Positions 1 to 7,156 of a stretch of DNA of 38,773 bases are shown here, in pieces. Every line of letters begins with the position of its first letter. Position 1 is the stretch's first letter. The stretch covers positions 1 to 38,773 of the forward strand of contig JAZRPY010000003.1 in the NCBI GenBank assembly GCA_045649415.1. Direction: 5' to 3'. A program made the position numbers and the translations under genes. The notes under the pieces are model-generated. The model searched no databases and had not been told where the DNA came from. It saw nothing but the letters and a program-made list of their open reading frames with translations. Origin of the DNA: CAKSQL01 sp045649415. GTDB lineage: Bacteria; Bacillota; Clostridia; UBA1381.

Positions 1-59
1 GTTTGAAAGTGGTTGATAACCTATAAATGGAAACCTCAAAATGTTTCTTTTTTAACCCT

Positions 60-167
60 TTGTTCAAGGAGAAATCTATGATTTTTTCTTGAACAAGGGG
101 GGAGTATTCTGTTTCCTAAAATGATTAACACTTATATCACAACATACCAACAAGGGAAACAGAATAC
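60..167. repeat. Two adjacent inverted repeats upstream of the recombinase
   Basis: Arms are 60-68/88-96 (9 bp, 19-bp spacer) and 104-116/155-167 (13 bp, 38-bp spacer); both pairs are perfect. They could be protein-binding sites of the element, such as recombinase or repressor sites, or hairpins in a transcript entering from the left. The sequence does not decide between these. Confidence 0.6.
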
Positions 168-214
168 AAAGGGGCAAGTAAAAAATCAAACATCATCTTC
201 GTTTAGAATGCCTA

Positions 215-243
215 TTTCAAAATATAACAATATATGATATAAT
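215..243 (+). promoter_or_regulatory. Putative sigma-A promoter of the recombinase gene
   Basis: A perfect TATAAT at 238-243 is preceded by TG one base upstream (extended -10). A weak TTTCAA sits at the -35 position with 17-bp spacing. The AGGAG ribosome binding site follows at 265-269, eight bases before the ATG. Confidence 0.5.
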
Positions 244-277
244 ATAAGCATACAAAGATAGTAAAGGAGTTTTCACT

Positions 278-1936
278 ATGAAAGCAGTAGCATATTGTAG
301 AGTTAGTTCAGAAGAACAAGTTTTAGAAGGTTTTTCATTAGATACCCAAAAGAAAGAGATTGAGGACTATTGCAGAGATAATGATATACAATTACTCCAA
401 GTCTATATTGATGCTGGTGTAAGTGCATATCATCACCCATTAAAAGACAGACCACAAGGAAAGTTTGTTTTAGACCATATATACAACAAAGATATAGACT
501 GTGTAATTGCTATTTCCGATGACAGAATGTTTAGAAATCTTGAAGATAGTATTGTTGTAAATAATTTTGCAACCAAAAACAATGTCAAGATTATTTATAC
601 AAGACAATTACATTATGACACAATGGACCCATTTTCTTCTTTCATTGTAAAAAATGTTTCTTCTATGATGAACCAAGGTTATTCTTTGGAATACTCATTA
701 AAAGTCAAAAAAGGTCTTATAAACAAGATTAAAAAAGGTGAATGGAATGGTAAATCTCCTTATGGTTATGACCTTGTTAATTCTCATTTACAAGTTAATG
801 AAATTGAAGCAAATGTTATTAGATTGATTTTTAGTATGTATCTTGACAATAAAGGTGGAGAACTGATTTGCAACTATCTCAATGAAAACAACTATACACC
901 ACCAAAGGGTAAATATTGGAGTAAAAACTCTGTTCTTGGTATGCTCAGAAATGATGCTTATATTGGCAAAACTGTATTCAACAGAAGAGCTCCCAAAGGC
1001 AGTGGCAGAAAGTTTAATCCAGAGAATGAATGGATTACCATTGAGAATACTCATACACCTATTATAAGTCAAGAAGACTTTGAAACTGTTCAATCTATGA
1101 TGGGACAGAGAAAAAAGCAAAATGGAGTAAATAATATTTCAAGAAATCTTTCATCTCTTGCTCCACTTGCTGGGTTGGTGTTCTGTGAGCATTGCCACAG
1201 TTTATATATTCCCACTACTGGTAGCAGTAAAGCAAGGGGAAAAATACATTACTATGGTTGTGGTGCACGTAGGAGAAATGGGAAAAGTGTTTGTTCTACT
1301 CACTTGATACCAGCAGAACTCCTTGAAAAGTTTGTTTTATACAGAATGAGAGAGATTTTGACATCTTCAATGTATAAAGAACAATTTGAAATGCAACTTA
1401 CAAGAGAACTTGAAATCTTGCAGAGCAAAAAGAAAGACATTACCAAACTTAAAAAAGATATAGCAAAAATTACAACACAGAAAAACAAATTGCTTGATTT
1501 AATGCTCACAGAAGATAATGAGGAACTTGTAAAGACCTATAAAGAAAAACTTGAAGATGTTATTGCTCAATTATCTATAAATAATGACCAGTTGAAACTG
1601 TACGAGACTATTGATATTTCAGCAGAAGAAAGAGAAATAAGAAAGCAGTTTAACAAGTCCCATGAAGATATTACATATAAAGATTTTCAAGAATTATCAA
1701 GAGAACAATTAAAGGTATTCTTTAACTATATGATAGACCATATAGACATAAGAGAACTTGAAAATATAGGAAATGACCCAAGAGTTTATTTAGCAATCAC
1801 AATACACCTTAAATTAAATGGGTATGCTCCCAAGTATTCCATAGAGTATTTGAAGAATATAAACACAGGAGAAAAACAAAAAGCAAGTCATTCAAAAAAT
1901 GACTTGCTTAATGGTGGCGGAGAAGGAGGGATTTGA
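278..1936 (+). CDS. Large serine recombinase (site-specific integrase)
   Basis: A 552-residue large serine recombinase that catalyses integration or excision of a mobile element. The N-terminal resolvase domain carries the nucleophile in YCRVSS (Ser10, with Arg8) and the DDRMFRN motif at 81-87 with catalytic arginines. A recombinase domain follows, then a zinc ribbon with Cys303, Cys306, Cys328 and Cys339, then a Lys/Glu-rich coiled coil near 385-440. ATG 278 has a good AGGAG site. The gene runs into the tRNA-Ser gene on the opposite strand: residues about 535-545 are encoded by the tRNA terminator, 546-552 by the tRNA 3' half, and the TGA stop lies in its T arm. No other element genes are in the window, so the element probably extends to the left. 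Class is certain; target site and element type are unknown. Confidence 0.93.
   Translation: MKAVAYCRVSSEEQVLEGFSLDTQKKEIEDYCRDNDIQLLQVYIDAGVSAYHHPLKDRPQGKFVLDHIYNKDIDCVIAISDDRMFRNLEDSIVVNNFATKNNVKIIYTRQLHYDTMDPFSSFIVKNVSSMMNQGYSLEYSLKVKKGLINKIKKGEWNGKSPYGYDLVNSHLQVNEIEANVIRLIFSMYLDNKGGELICNYLNENNYTPPKGKYWSKNSVLGMLRNDAYIGKTVFNRRAPKGSGRKFNPENEWITIENTHTPIISQEDFETVQSMMGQRKKQNGVNNISRNLSSLAPLAGLVFCEHCHSLYIPTTGSSKARGKIHYYGCGARRRNGKSVCSTHLIPAELLEKFVLYRMREILTSSMYKEQFEMQLTRELEILQSKKKDITKLKKDIAKITTQKNKLLDLMLTEDNEELVKTYKEKLEDVIAQLSINNDQLKLYETIDISAEEREIRKQFNKSHEDITYKDFQELSREQLKVFFNYMIDHIDIRELENIGNDPRVYLAITIHLKLNGYAPKYSIEYLKNINTGEKQKASHSKNDLLNGGGEGGI
1871..1909 (-). terminator. Rho-independent terminator of the tRNA-Ser pair
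   Basis: A perfect 12-bp stem (1881-1892 with 1898-1909) and 5-nt loop. Read on the minus strand it ends in a T-rich run (complement of 1871-1880), five bases after the tRNA CCA end. It lies inside the coding region of the convergent recombinase gene. Confidence 0.85.
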
Positions 1937-2006
1937 ACCCTCGCGCCGGTTTCCCGACCTACACCCTTAGCAGGGGCGCCTCTTCGGCCAACTTGAGTAC
2001 TTCTCC
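1915..2006 (-). tRNA. tRNA-Ser(GCT)
   Basis: Minus-strand type II tRNA with encoded CCA at 1915-1917. Acceptor GGAGAAG pairs with CTTCTCC, the anticodon loop is CTGCTAA (anticodon GCT), a long variable arm (GTCGG/CCGGC) is present, and the T arm is GAGGG-TTCAAAT-CCCTC with G73. It reads AGC/AGU serine codons. It lies downstream of tRNA-Ser(TGA) in the same transcript. Its 3' half overlaps the end of the convergent recombinase gene. Confidence 0.96.
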
Positions 2007-2079
2007 ATAAACAGAATAATTCCCGCTAAGCCTCTTATAGTCAGGGAATTAAAATACTTAAAAATATTAAGTTTTAAAG

Positions 2080-2167
2080 TGGAGGAGAGAGTGGGATTCG
2101 AACCCACGGACGCTCGCACGTCACCGGTTTTCAAGACCGGCTCTTTCAACCGCTCAGACATCTCTCC
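2080..2167 (-). tRNA. tRNA-Ser(TGA)
   Basis: Minus-strand type II tRNA with encoded CCA at 2080-2082. Acceptor GGAGAGA pairs with TCTCTCC, the anticodon loop is CTTGAAA (anticodon TGA), the variable arm is GACG/CGTC and the T arm is GTGGG-TTCGAAT-CCCAC. The discriminator base is U73, whereas serine tRNAs usually carry G73, as its neighbour does. It reads UCN codons, mainly UCA and UCG. Confidence 0.96.
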
Positions 2168-2184
2168 ATTTGTCAACGAATGTT

Positions 2185-2213
2185 ATTATAACAGAAATAT
2201 AAGGGTATGTCAA
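2185..2213 (-). promoter_or_regulatory. Sigma-A promoter of the tRNA-Ser pair
   Basis: On the minus strand a perfect TTGACA (2208-2213) and a perfect TATAAT (2185-2190) are 17 bp apart, 17 bases before the first tRNA. This is a near-ideal strong promoter, as expected for stable RNA genes. Confidence 0.88.
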
Positions 2214-2288
2214 TAGTTTTTTTAAAAAAACTTTAAATTTTTATTCATATATAGGTTTGTCTTTTTTAAGGCAAAAATATTCAGGGAA

Positions 2289-2316
2289 TTGACATTTTTA
2301 AAAGCTATGCTATAAT
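2289..2316 (+). promoter_or_regulatory. Sigma-A promoter of the SDR gene
   Basis: TTGACA (2289-2294) and TATAAT (2311-2316) with a 16-bp spacer and an extended -10 TG. A 7-bp inverted repeat (CTATGCT at 2305-2311, AGCATAG at 2320-2326) brackets the -10 and might be an operator. Confidence 0.82.
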
Positions 2317-2344
2317 ATAAGCATAGAAAAAGAGGGTGAAATAT

Positions 2345-3136
2345 ATGAAGGCTTTAATAACAGGAGCAAGCTCAGGTCTTGGTTGGGATATGGCACATAT
2401 TTTATCTAAAAAGGGATATGACATCATAGCTGTGGCAAGGCGTGAGAACAGGCTTTTAAAACTAAAAGGTGAGTTAAAAACCAATGTGGAAATTGTATGC
2501 TGCGATTTAACAGATTATGAGCAATGCGTAAAGCTTGGAAAAAGGGCTGACGAGGTTGATGTGTTTATAAACAATGCAGGCTTTGGGGTATTCGGTGAGT
2601 TGTCATCAACCGACCTTGACGATGAGCTAAGGATGATAGAAACCAATATAAAGGCAGTGCATATTTTAACTAAGCTTGCAGCTAAAAGCTTTAAAAAGAA
2701 AAATAGTGGGTATATATTGAATGTGGCATCCATGGCGGCATTTTTCCCCGGACCTTTGTTTGCTGCATACTATGCCACAAAAGCTTATGTTTTAAGATTA
2801 TCTCAGGCTCTTGCAGAGGAATTAAGACAAGAAAAAAGCAATGTAAGTATAAGCGTATTATGTCCCGGACCTGTGGAGACTGAGTTTTCAGAGATAGCAA
2901 AGGTCAATTTTGGGTTAGGTAATGAAAAGGGCAAAAATCTGATTATACTTTCAAGCAAGACTGTGTCTGAGTATGCAATTAAAAAGATGTTTTCGAAAAA
3001 GCAAGTAATTGTTCCGGGTATATTTATGAAGATAGCGGCATTTTTAAGACGCATTTTTCCCGACAAGGTAATGGCAAGGGCAGTATGCCTGATTCAAAGA
3101 GCAAAATGTGTAACAAATGAAAAGGAGATAAAGTAA
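2345..3136 (+). CDS. Short-chain dehydrogenase/reductase (SDR family)
   Basis: A 263-residue classical SDR oxidoreductase, probably NADP-dependent, with unknown substrate. It has the Rossmann TGASSGLG motif at 6-13, NNAG at 76-79, a serine at about 129 and a YxxxK site at Tyr142/Lys146, followed by the CPGPVETEF segment. Start chosen at ATG 2345 because AGAGGG lies just upstream; a GTG nine bases earlier is in frame but badly placed. It is the first gene after a strong promoter, and the next gene starts one base after its stop, so the two are probably co-transcribed. The ADH-short family is certain; the physiological role is not readable from sequence. Confidence 0.88.
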   Translation: MKALITGASSGLGWDMAHILSKKGYDIIAVARRENRLLKLKGELKTNVEIVCCDLTDYEQCVKLGKRADEVDVFINNAGFGVFGELSSTDLDDELRMIETNIKAVHILTKLAAKSFKKKNSGYILNVASMAAFFPGPLFAAYYATKAYVLRLSQALAEELRQEKSNVSISVLCPGPVETEFSEIAKVNFGLGNEKGKNLIILSSKTVSEYAIKKMFSKKQVIVPGIFMKIAAFLRRIFPDKVMARAVCLIQRAKCVTNEKEIK

Positions 3137-3137
3137 A

Positions 3138-3587
3138 ATGAAATATTGTGACAAGGCAAAAGCACTTTTTAATGACGGAGCAAATTGTGCACAGGCAGTA
3201 TTCACAGCATTTGCCGACAAAATGGGAATAGACGAAAAGACTGCAATGAAATTAGCTTCCTCCTTCGGTGGTGGAATGGGCAGAATGCGAGAGGTGTGTG
3301 GTGCGTGCTCGGGAATGTTTATGGTTACAGGTATGTTAAAGGGCTATGATGACATAAAGGACAATAACGCTAAAATGGAGCATTACAAGCTAATTCAGGA
3401 GCTTGCAAAAAGCTTCAAAGAGGAAAATGGCAGTATTATCTGCAGAGAGCTTTTAGAGGGAGTTGACGGAAAGGATACATCCTTTGTTCCATCAGAAAGA
3501 ACTGAAAAATACTATAAGAAACGCCCTTGTGCCGAGTATGTGTATGATGCGGCAAAAATTATAGAGGAATATTTGGAAAACAATTAA
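3138..3587 (+). CDS. C_GCAxxG_C_C family redox protein
   Basis: A 149-residue member of the cysteine-rich C_GCAxxG_C_C family (putative redox or metal-binding proteins of anaerobes). The signature appears as NCAQAVFTAFADKMG, then SFGGGMGRMREVCGACSGMF, a CRELL segment, and a RPCAEYVYDAA C-terminus. Conserved cysteines may bind a metal or form disulphides. It starts one base after the SDR stop with an AAGGAG site inside the SDR gene, so the two form an operon, and a terminator follows. The biochemical role of this family is not established. Confidence 0.82.
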   Translation: MKYCDKAKALFNDGANCAQAVFTAFADKMGIDEKTAMKLASSFGGGMGRMREVCGACSGMFMVTGMLKGYDDIKDNNAKMEHYKLIQELAKSFKEENGSIICRELLEGVDGKDTSFVPSERTEKYYKKRPCAEYVYDAAKIIEEYLENN

Positions 3588-3597
3588 AAAGCAAAAC

Positions 3598-3636
3598 TAT
3601 TTCAATGTCTTATAGGCGTTTGAAATGGTTTTTTTA
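3598..3636 (+). terminator. Probable terminator after the SDR operon
   Basis: An ATTTCAA / TTGAAAT stem (3599-3605 with 3620-3626) followed by GG and a run of seven T. The stem is short and AT-rich. Confidence 0.6.
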
Positions 3637-3703
3637 TATGACATTATTATTTTTATTGTGGCATAAAATATACAAATGATAAAAACAGGGGGTATATTTT
3701 AAT

Positions 3704-3973
3704 ATGCTTAAAGATAAAATAAAAAAAGCTGCAATTGATGTTGCTGATATACCGAAGGAAGTTGCAACATCATTACCCAAGCTTGTGATTATGGGGAATG
3801 AGGAGCTTTTTTGTGGTGGCTATAAAATAATAAGGGAATATTCTGAAAATGAGGTCAGACTATCTACAGGCAGACAAATTATCTCCATAAAAGGTGAGGA
3901 CTTGAACATAAAAAGCATTGAAAATGAAGAGATAGTTGTGCATGGAAAAATAGATATGGTAGAGCTTATATAA
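3704..3973 (+). CDS. yqfC: Sporulation protein YqfC family
   Basis: An 89-residue protein of the YqfC family, made in the mother cell of spore formers in the Bacillus model and encoded directly before yqfD. The sequence shows a central LVIMGNEELFCGGYKIIREY segment typical of the family, then strand-rich repeats (VRLSTGR, ISIKGEDLNI, IVVHGKI). AGGGGG lies 12 bases before the ATG. yqfD follows 20 bases downstream. The gene and its neighbour imply sporulation capacity, or recent descent from a spore former. Family assignment rests on sequence pattern plus synteny. Confidence 0.85.
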   Translation: MLKDKIKKAAIDVADIPKEVATSLPKLVIMGNEELFCGGYKIIREYSENEVRLSTGRQIISIKGEDLNIKSIENEEIVVHGKIDMVELI

Positions 3974-3993
3974 AAAAGGGAGGTTTTTTTAAA

Positions 3994-5199
3994 TTGTTTT
4001 TAAATAATATCTTCCAATTTTTTAAAGGATATGTTATAATTATAGTATCTGGTCACCATGTTGGTAAATTTTTAAATTTATGTATGTCAAGAAGGATAAA
4101 AATTTATGATGTAAAATATGTTGGAGATAGTCAGGCAAGGCTTAAAATCAGGGCTTGCGATTTTTTAAAGCTAAGGCACTCGGCACTATACACAGGTTGC
4201 AGAGTACATATTATAAAAAAATGTGGATGGTTTGTTTTTTATAAAAGGCTGAAGAAAAATCCTGCATTTTTAATAAGCTTTATTCTATTTATAACACTTT
4301 TTATCTTGTCCACTAACTTTATATGGCAGGTTGAGGTTGTTGGTGGGGAAGGAATGGAAAGGGAAATCAGGGAAGCTGTCCTTGACGCAGGCATCAGGGG
4401 TGGTACATTTAAGCCAATGCTTATGGAAAAGGACGAGATTAAAAATATTATTTTAAACAGAGTGGATAATATCACATGGGCGTGGGTATATACCAAGGGT
4501 ACAAAGGCTGTGGTTGAGGTTAAAAAAGCCATTCTGCCACCTGTGGTGATAGATAAAAAAACTCCTTGCGATATTATTGCTAAAAGAGATGGGCAGATAA
4601 CTAAAACTACCATTAAGGACGGGATTGGACATATAAAAAAAGGGGATGTGGTTTTAAAGGGAGATTTGCTCATTGGAGGAACTGTGGGTGAGGATGAAAA
4701 TGGATATATTCTAAGGCACGCACAGGGAGAAATAAGGGCAGTAACATATCACAAGGCAAAGGCAACAATTAAGTTATATCGTGATGTTAAAATCAAGACG
4801 GGACGAAAAAAACACTATTGGGATTTAAGGCTTTTTTCAAAGTCGGTACCACTCTATTTCAGGATAGACATTCCCTATGAGGAGTATAGTATAAGAGATA
4901 TAAAAAGGGAACTGAGATGGGGAAAGGATTTCTATCTTGGAGTGGAGATGATTGGAACAGTTTATGAAGAAGAGGAAATAGAAAGAGTTGATTTAACCCA
5001 TCAGCAAGCAATTGATGCTGCAAAATACGAGCTTGAAAAACACATATCACAAAACCTATCAGCAGGCTCGGTTATGATAAATGAAAATGTGGAATGGAAA
5101 AGCATAGATGAGGACACTATCGAGGTTGTGCTCGAAATGGAATTTGAGGAGAATATAGGTGAGGAATCACCAATAATAACTATGGAAAAACAGGAGTGA
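3994..5199 (+). CDS. yqfD: Sporulation protein YqfD
   Basis: A 401-residue YqfD-family membrane protein required for efficient sporulation in Bacillus. It has an N-terminal soluble region with a basic patch, one clear membrane segment near 92-112 (PAFLISFILFITLFILS), then a FtsQ/POTRA-like extracytoplasmic part containing DNITWAWVYTKGTKAVVEV, and an acidic C-terminus. The start is TTG 3994, with GGGAGG 10 bases upstream. It overlaps the phoH ribosome binding region, so coupling with phoH is likely. Length matches the family. Confidence 0.87.
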   Translation: MFLNNIFQFFKGYVIIIVSGHHVGKFLNLCMSRRIKIYDVKYVGDSQARLKIRACDFLKLRHSALYTGCRVHIIKKCGWFVFYKRLKKNPAFLISFILFITLFILSTNFIWQVEVVGGEGMEREIREAVLDAGIRGGTFKPMLMEKDEIKNIILNRVDNITWAWVYTKGTKAVVEVKKAILPPVVIDKKTPCDIIAKRDGQITKTTIKDGIGHIKKGDVVLKGDLLIGGTVGEDENGYILRHAQGEIRAVTYHKAKATIKLYRDVKIKTGRKKHYWDLRLFSKSVPLYFRIDIPYEEYSIRDIKRELRWGKDFYLGVEMIGTVYEEEEIERVDLTHQQAIDAAKYELEKHISQNLSAGSVMINENVEWKSIDEDTIEVVLEMEFEENIGEESPIITMEKQE

Positions 5200-5204
5200 T
5201 ATTT

Positions 5205-6245
5205 TTGAATTACATTGAGATACCTGAGGAAATGGATATATCGATACTTTTCGGTAGCTTTGACACTAATGTGAAGCTATTGGAAAAGACCTTGAATGTC
5301 AATATATCTGCGAGAGATTCTAAAATCAGGATAACAGGTGAGGAGGATGCAGTTAGTAAGGCATCAGAGGTGATAAAAGTGTTAATAGATATCATCGAAA
5401 AGGGTGATGCTATTGATGACCAGAAAATCATATATGCCATTACAATGGTCCAGGAAAATGGTGGATTTGACATCAAACTTTTGGGTGACGATTGTATTGC
5501 AGTAAACTCTCACGGTCATCCGATAAAAACAAAAACTCTCGGTCAGAAAAAATACACAGATGCAATAAAGAAAAACACTATTGTGTTTGGAATTGGCCCT
5601 GCAGGAACGGGAAAGACCTATCTTGCAGTTGCAATGGCTGTGACTGCCCTGAGGAATAAAGAGGTCAACAGAATAATTTTAACAAGACCTGCAATAGAGG
5701 CAGGAGAAAAATTAGGATTTCTTCCTGGAGATTTGCAAAGCAAGGTTGACCCGTATTTAAGACCATTATATGACGGAATGTATGAAATGATGGGAGCAGA
5801 GGGATTTTTAAGAAATCAGGAAAGAGGAATGATTGAGGTAGCACCTCTTGCGTATATGAGAGGTCGTACTCTTGATAATGCTTTTATTATATTGGATGAG
5901 GCACAAAACACAACTCCTGAGCAGATGAAAATGTTTTTAACAAGAATTGGATTTGGCTCCAAAGCAATTGTTACAGGTGATGTCACACAGGTTGACCTTC
6001 CTGATGGCAAAAAATCAGGCTTAAAGGAGGCAGAACGAGTGTTGAGCGGAATTGAGGATATCGAATTCTGCACCCTCACGGATAAGGATGTGGTTCGTCA
6101 TCCTTTGGTACAAAAGATTATAAAGGCTTATGAAAAGCATGATATGGAAAGGAACAAGAGAAATGACAGAGGTACTGATAGAGAACATTCAGAGCAAGGT
6201 AGAAATAAACGAGGAAATAATAAAGACAATAGAAAAGGTATGTAA
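5205..6245 (+). CDS. phoH: PhoH-like ATPase
   Basis: A 346-residue PhoH-type P-loop ATPase, a predicted RNA helicase-like protein tied to RNA metabolism; in bacteria it is commonly next to ybeY. It has Walker A GPAGTGKT at 131-138, Walker B FIILDEAQN, a TGD sensor motif, and an N-terminal KH-like segment (ARDSKIRITG). TTG 5205 is preferred over the in-frame GTG 5196 because AGGAG sits eight bases before it. The last 83 bases overlap ybeY and encode a basic, charge-rich tail (RNKRNDRG, NKRGNNKDNRKG) beyond the ATPase core. It is part of the yqfC-to-era transcription unit. Confidence 0.93.
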   Translation: MNYIEIPEEMDISILFGSFDTNVKLLEKTLNVNISARDSKIRITGEEDAVSKASEVIKVLIDIIEKGDAIDDQKIIYAITMVQENGGFDIKLLGDDCIAVNSHGHPIKTKTLGQKKYTDAIKKNTIVFGIGPAGTGKTYLAVAMAVTALRNKEVNRIILTRPAIEAGEKLGFLPGDLQSKVDPYLRPLYDGMYEMMGAEGFLRNQERGMIEVAPLAYMRGRTLDNAFIILDEAQNTTPEQMKMFLTRIGFGSKAIVTGDVTQVDLPDGKKSGLKEAERVLSGIEDIEFCTLTDKDVVRHPLVQKIIKAYEKHDMERNKRNDRGTDREHSEQGRNKRGNNKDNRKGM

Positions 6246-6657
6246 TGAGGCACTTGACTTTGAGGGATGCAATTTTGACGGACAGGTAAGTGTCACAATT
6301 GTAGATAACGAAGAAATCAAAAGGCTTAACAACGAGTTCAGAAATAAGGATATGTCAACAGATGTGTTGTCCTTTCCTATGCTTGAATTTGATGAGGATA
6401 AAAATGTAATTGACGGGGAATTTGATTTTGACGAGGAGGACATTGTTCTCGGAGATATAGTAATCTCGGCAGAAAGGGCAAAGGAGCAGGCAAAAGAATA
6501 TGGACACAGCTTTTTAAGAGAGGTTGCATTCTTAACTGTTCATTCTATGCTTCATCTGTTAGGCTATGACCATGTGGATAGCGAAGAGGACGAAAAAATC
6601 ATGTTTGGAAAGCAGGAAGAAATATTAAAAAGATTGGGTATATCAAGAGATAGATAA
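6163..6657 (+). CDS. ybeY: Endoribonuclease / rRNA maturation factor YbeY
   Basis: A 164-residue zinc-dependent endoribonuclease that acts in 16S rRNA 3'-end maturation and ribosome quality control. The signature HSMLHLLGYDH supplies His127, His131 and His137 as zinc ligands, and the family motif STDVLSFPM is at 65-73. ATG 6163 has GGAAAGGAAC eight bases upstream; an in-frame ATG at 6130 would add 11 residues but lacks a ribosome binding site. It begins inside phoH, so translation is probably coupled. Confidence 0.94.
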   Translation: MTEVLIENIQSKVEINEEIIKTIEKVCNEALDFEGCNFDGQVSVTIVDNEEIKRLNNEFRNKDMSTDVLSFPMLEFDEDKNVIDGEFDFDEEDIVLGDIVISAERAKEQAKEYGHSFLREVAFLTVHSMLHLLGYDHVDSEEDEKIMFGKQEEILKRLGISRDR

Positions 6658-6685
6658 AATCTTTTAAAAAGGGGAATGATTTTCT

Positions 6686-7156
6686 TTGAAGAACAAAAGC
6701 ATAATCAAAAGCTTTATAAACGCTCTTGAAGGAGTTTATGAGGGGTGCAGAACCGAAAGGAATTTAAGATTTCATATTGTTGTTGCAAATCTCATATGTG
6801 TGTTTGCATACTTTTTTGGATTAAGCTCATCACAATGGGGAAATTTGATTTTAACGATAGCTTGTGTGATTTCAACCGAGCTTATAAATACTGCTATTGA
6901 AAATGCAGTTGATACTGCCACTTGCGAGTATAAGGAGAGTGCAAAAAAAGCAAAGGACACTGCCTCAGCAGGAGTTCTTACAGTGGCAATTGGAGCAGTG
7001 TGTGTGGGAATAGCATTATTTGGGGACATAAAAAGAATTGCAGATACTTTAGCCTACATAATAAATAATTTTAAAATTCTTGTACCCTGTCTTATATTAG
7101 GTGCATTAGATATTTGGTTTTTAATTGGATTTGGAAAAAAGAAAGAGGAAAAATAA
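6686..7156 (+). CDS. dgkA: Diacylglycerol/undecaprenol kinase (DgkA family)
   Basis: A 156-residue integral membrane lipid kinase. In Gram-positives this family mainly phosphorylates undecaprenol, recycling the carrier for peptidoglycan and teichoic acid synthesis. The N-terminal amphipathic part (ALEGVYEGCRTERNLRFH) and the catalytic ELINTAIENAVD motif are both present, and there are three core membrane segments. Unlike the 120-130-residue core, it has an extra hydrophobic C-terminal segment (LVPCLILGALDIWFLIGFG) with a lysine-rich tail. Start is TTG 6686 with GGGGA ten bases upstream. It abuts era directly, so co-translation is likely. Confidence 0.9.
   Translation: MKNKSIIKSFINALEGVYEGCRTERNLRFHIVVANLICVFAYFFGLSSSQWGNLILTIACVISTELINTAIENAVDTATCEYKESAKKAKDTASAGVLTVAIGAVCVGIALFGDIKRIADTLAYIINNFKILVPCLILGALDIWFLIGFGKKKEEK

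Larger units (their letters stand above)
1..277. other. Non-coding left flank with nested inverted repeats
   Basis: No convincing gene is visible. A short open frame ending at a TAA near position 26 could be the last codons of a gene cut by the window edge. Two inverted repeats stand out: a 9-bp pair at 60-68 and 88-96 (TTGTTCAAG / CTTGAACAA) and a perfect 13-bp pair at 104-116 and 155-167 (GTATTCTGTTTCC / GGAAACAGAATAC) separated by 38 bp. Neither right arm is followed by a clean T tract, so they do not look like simple terminators. They lie just upstream of the recombinase promoter. Confidence 0.5.

Noticed and set aside
1967..2176. Minus-strand ORF of 69 residues across the tRNA genes
   Set aside because: It is a translation of the two tRNA-Ser genes and their spacer, not a protein gene.
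3647..3677. Sigma-E-type promoter before yqfC
   Set aside because: TATACAAA resembles a sigma-E -10, but the -35 region is only vaguely similar in a very AT-rich stretch; not strong enough to annotate.
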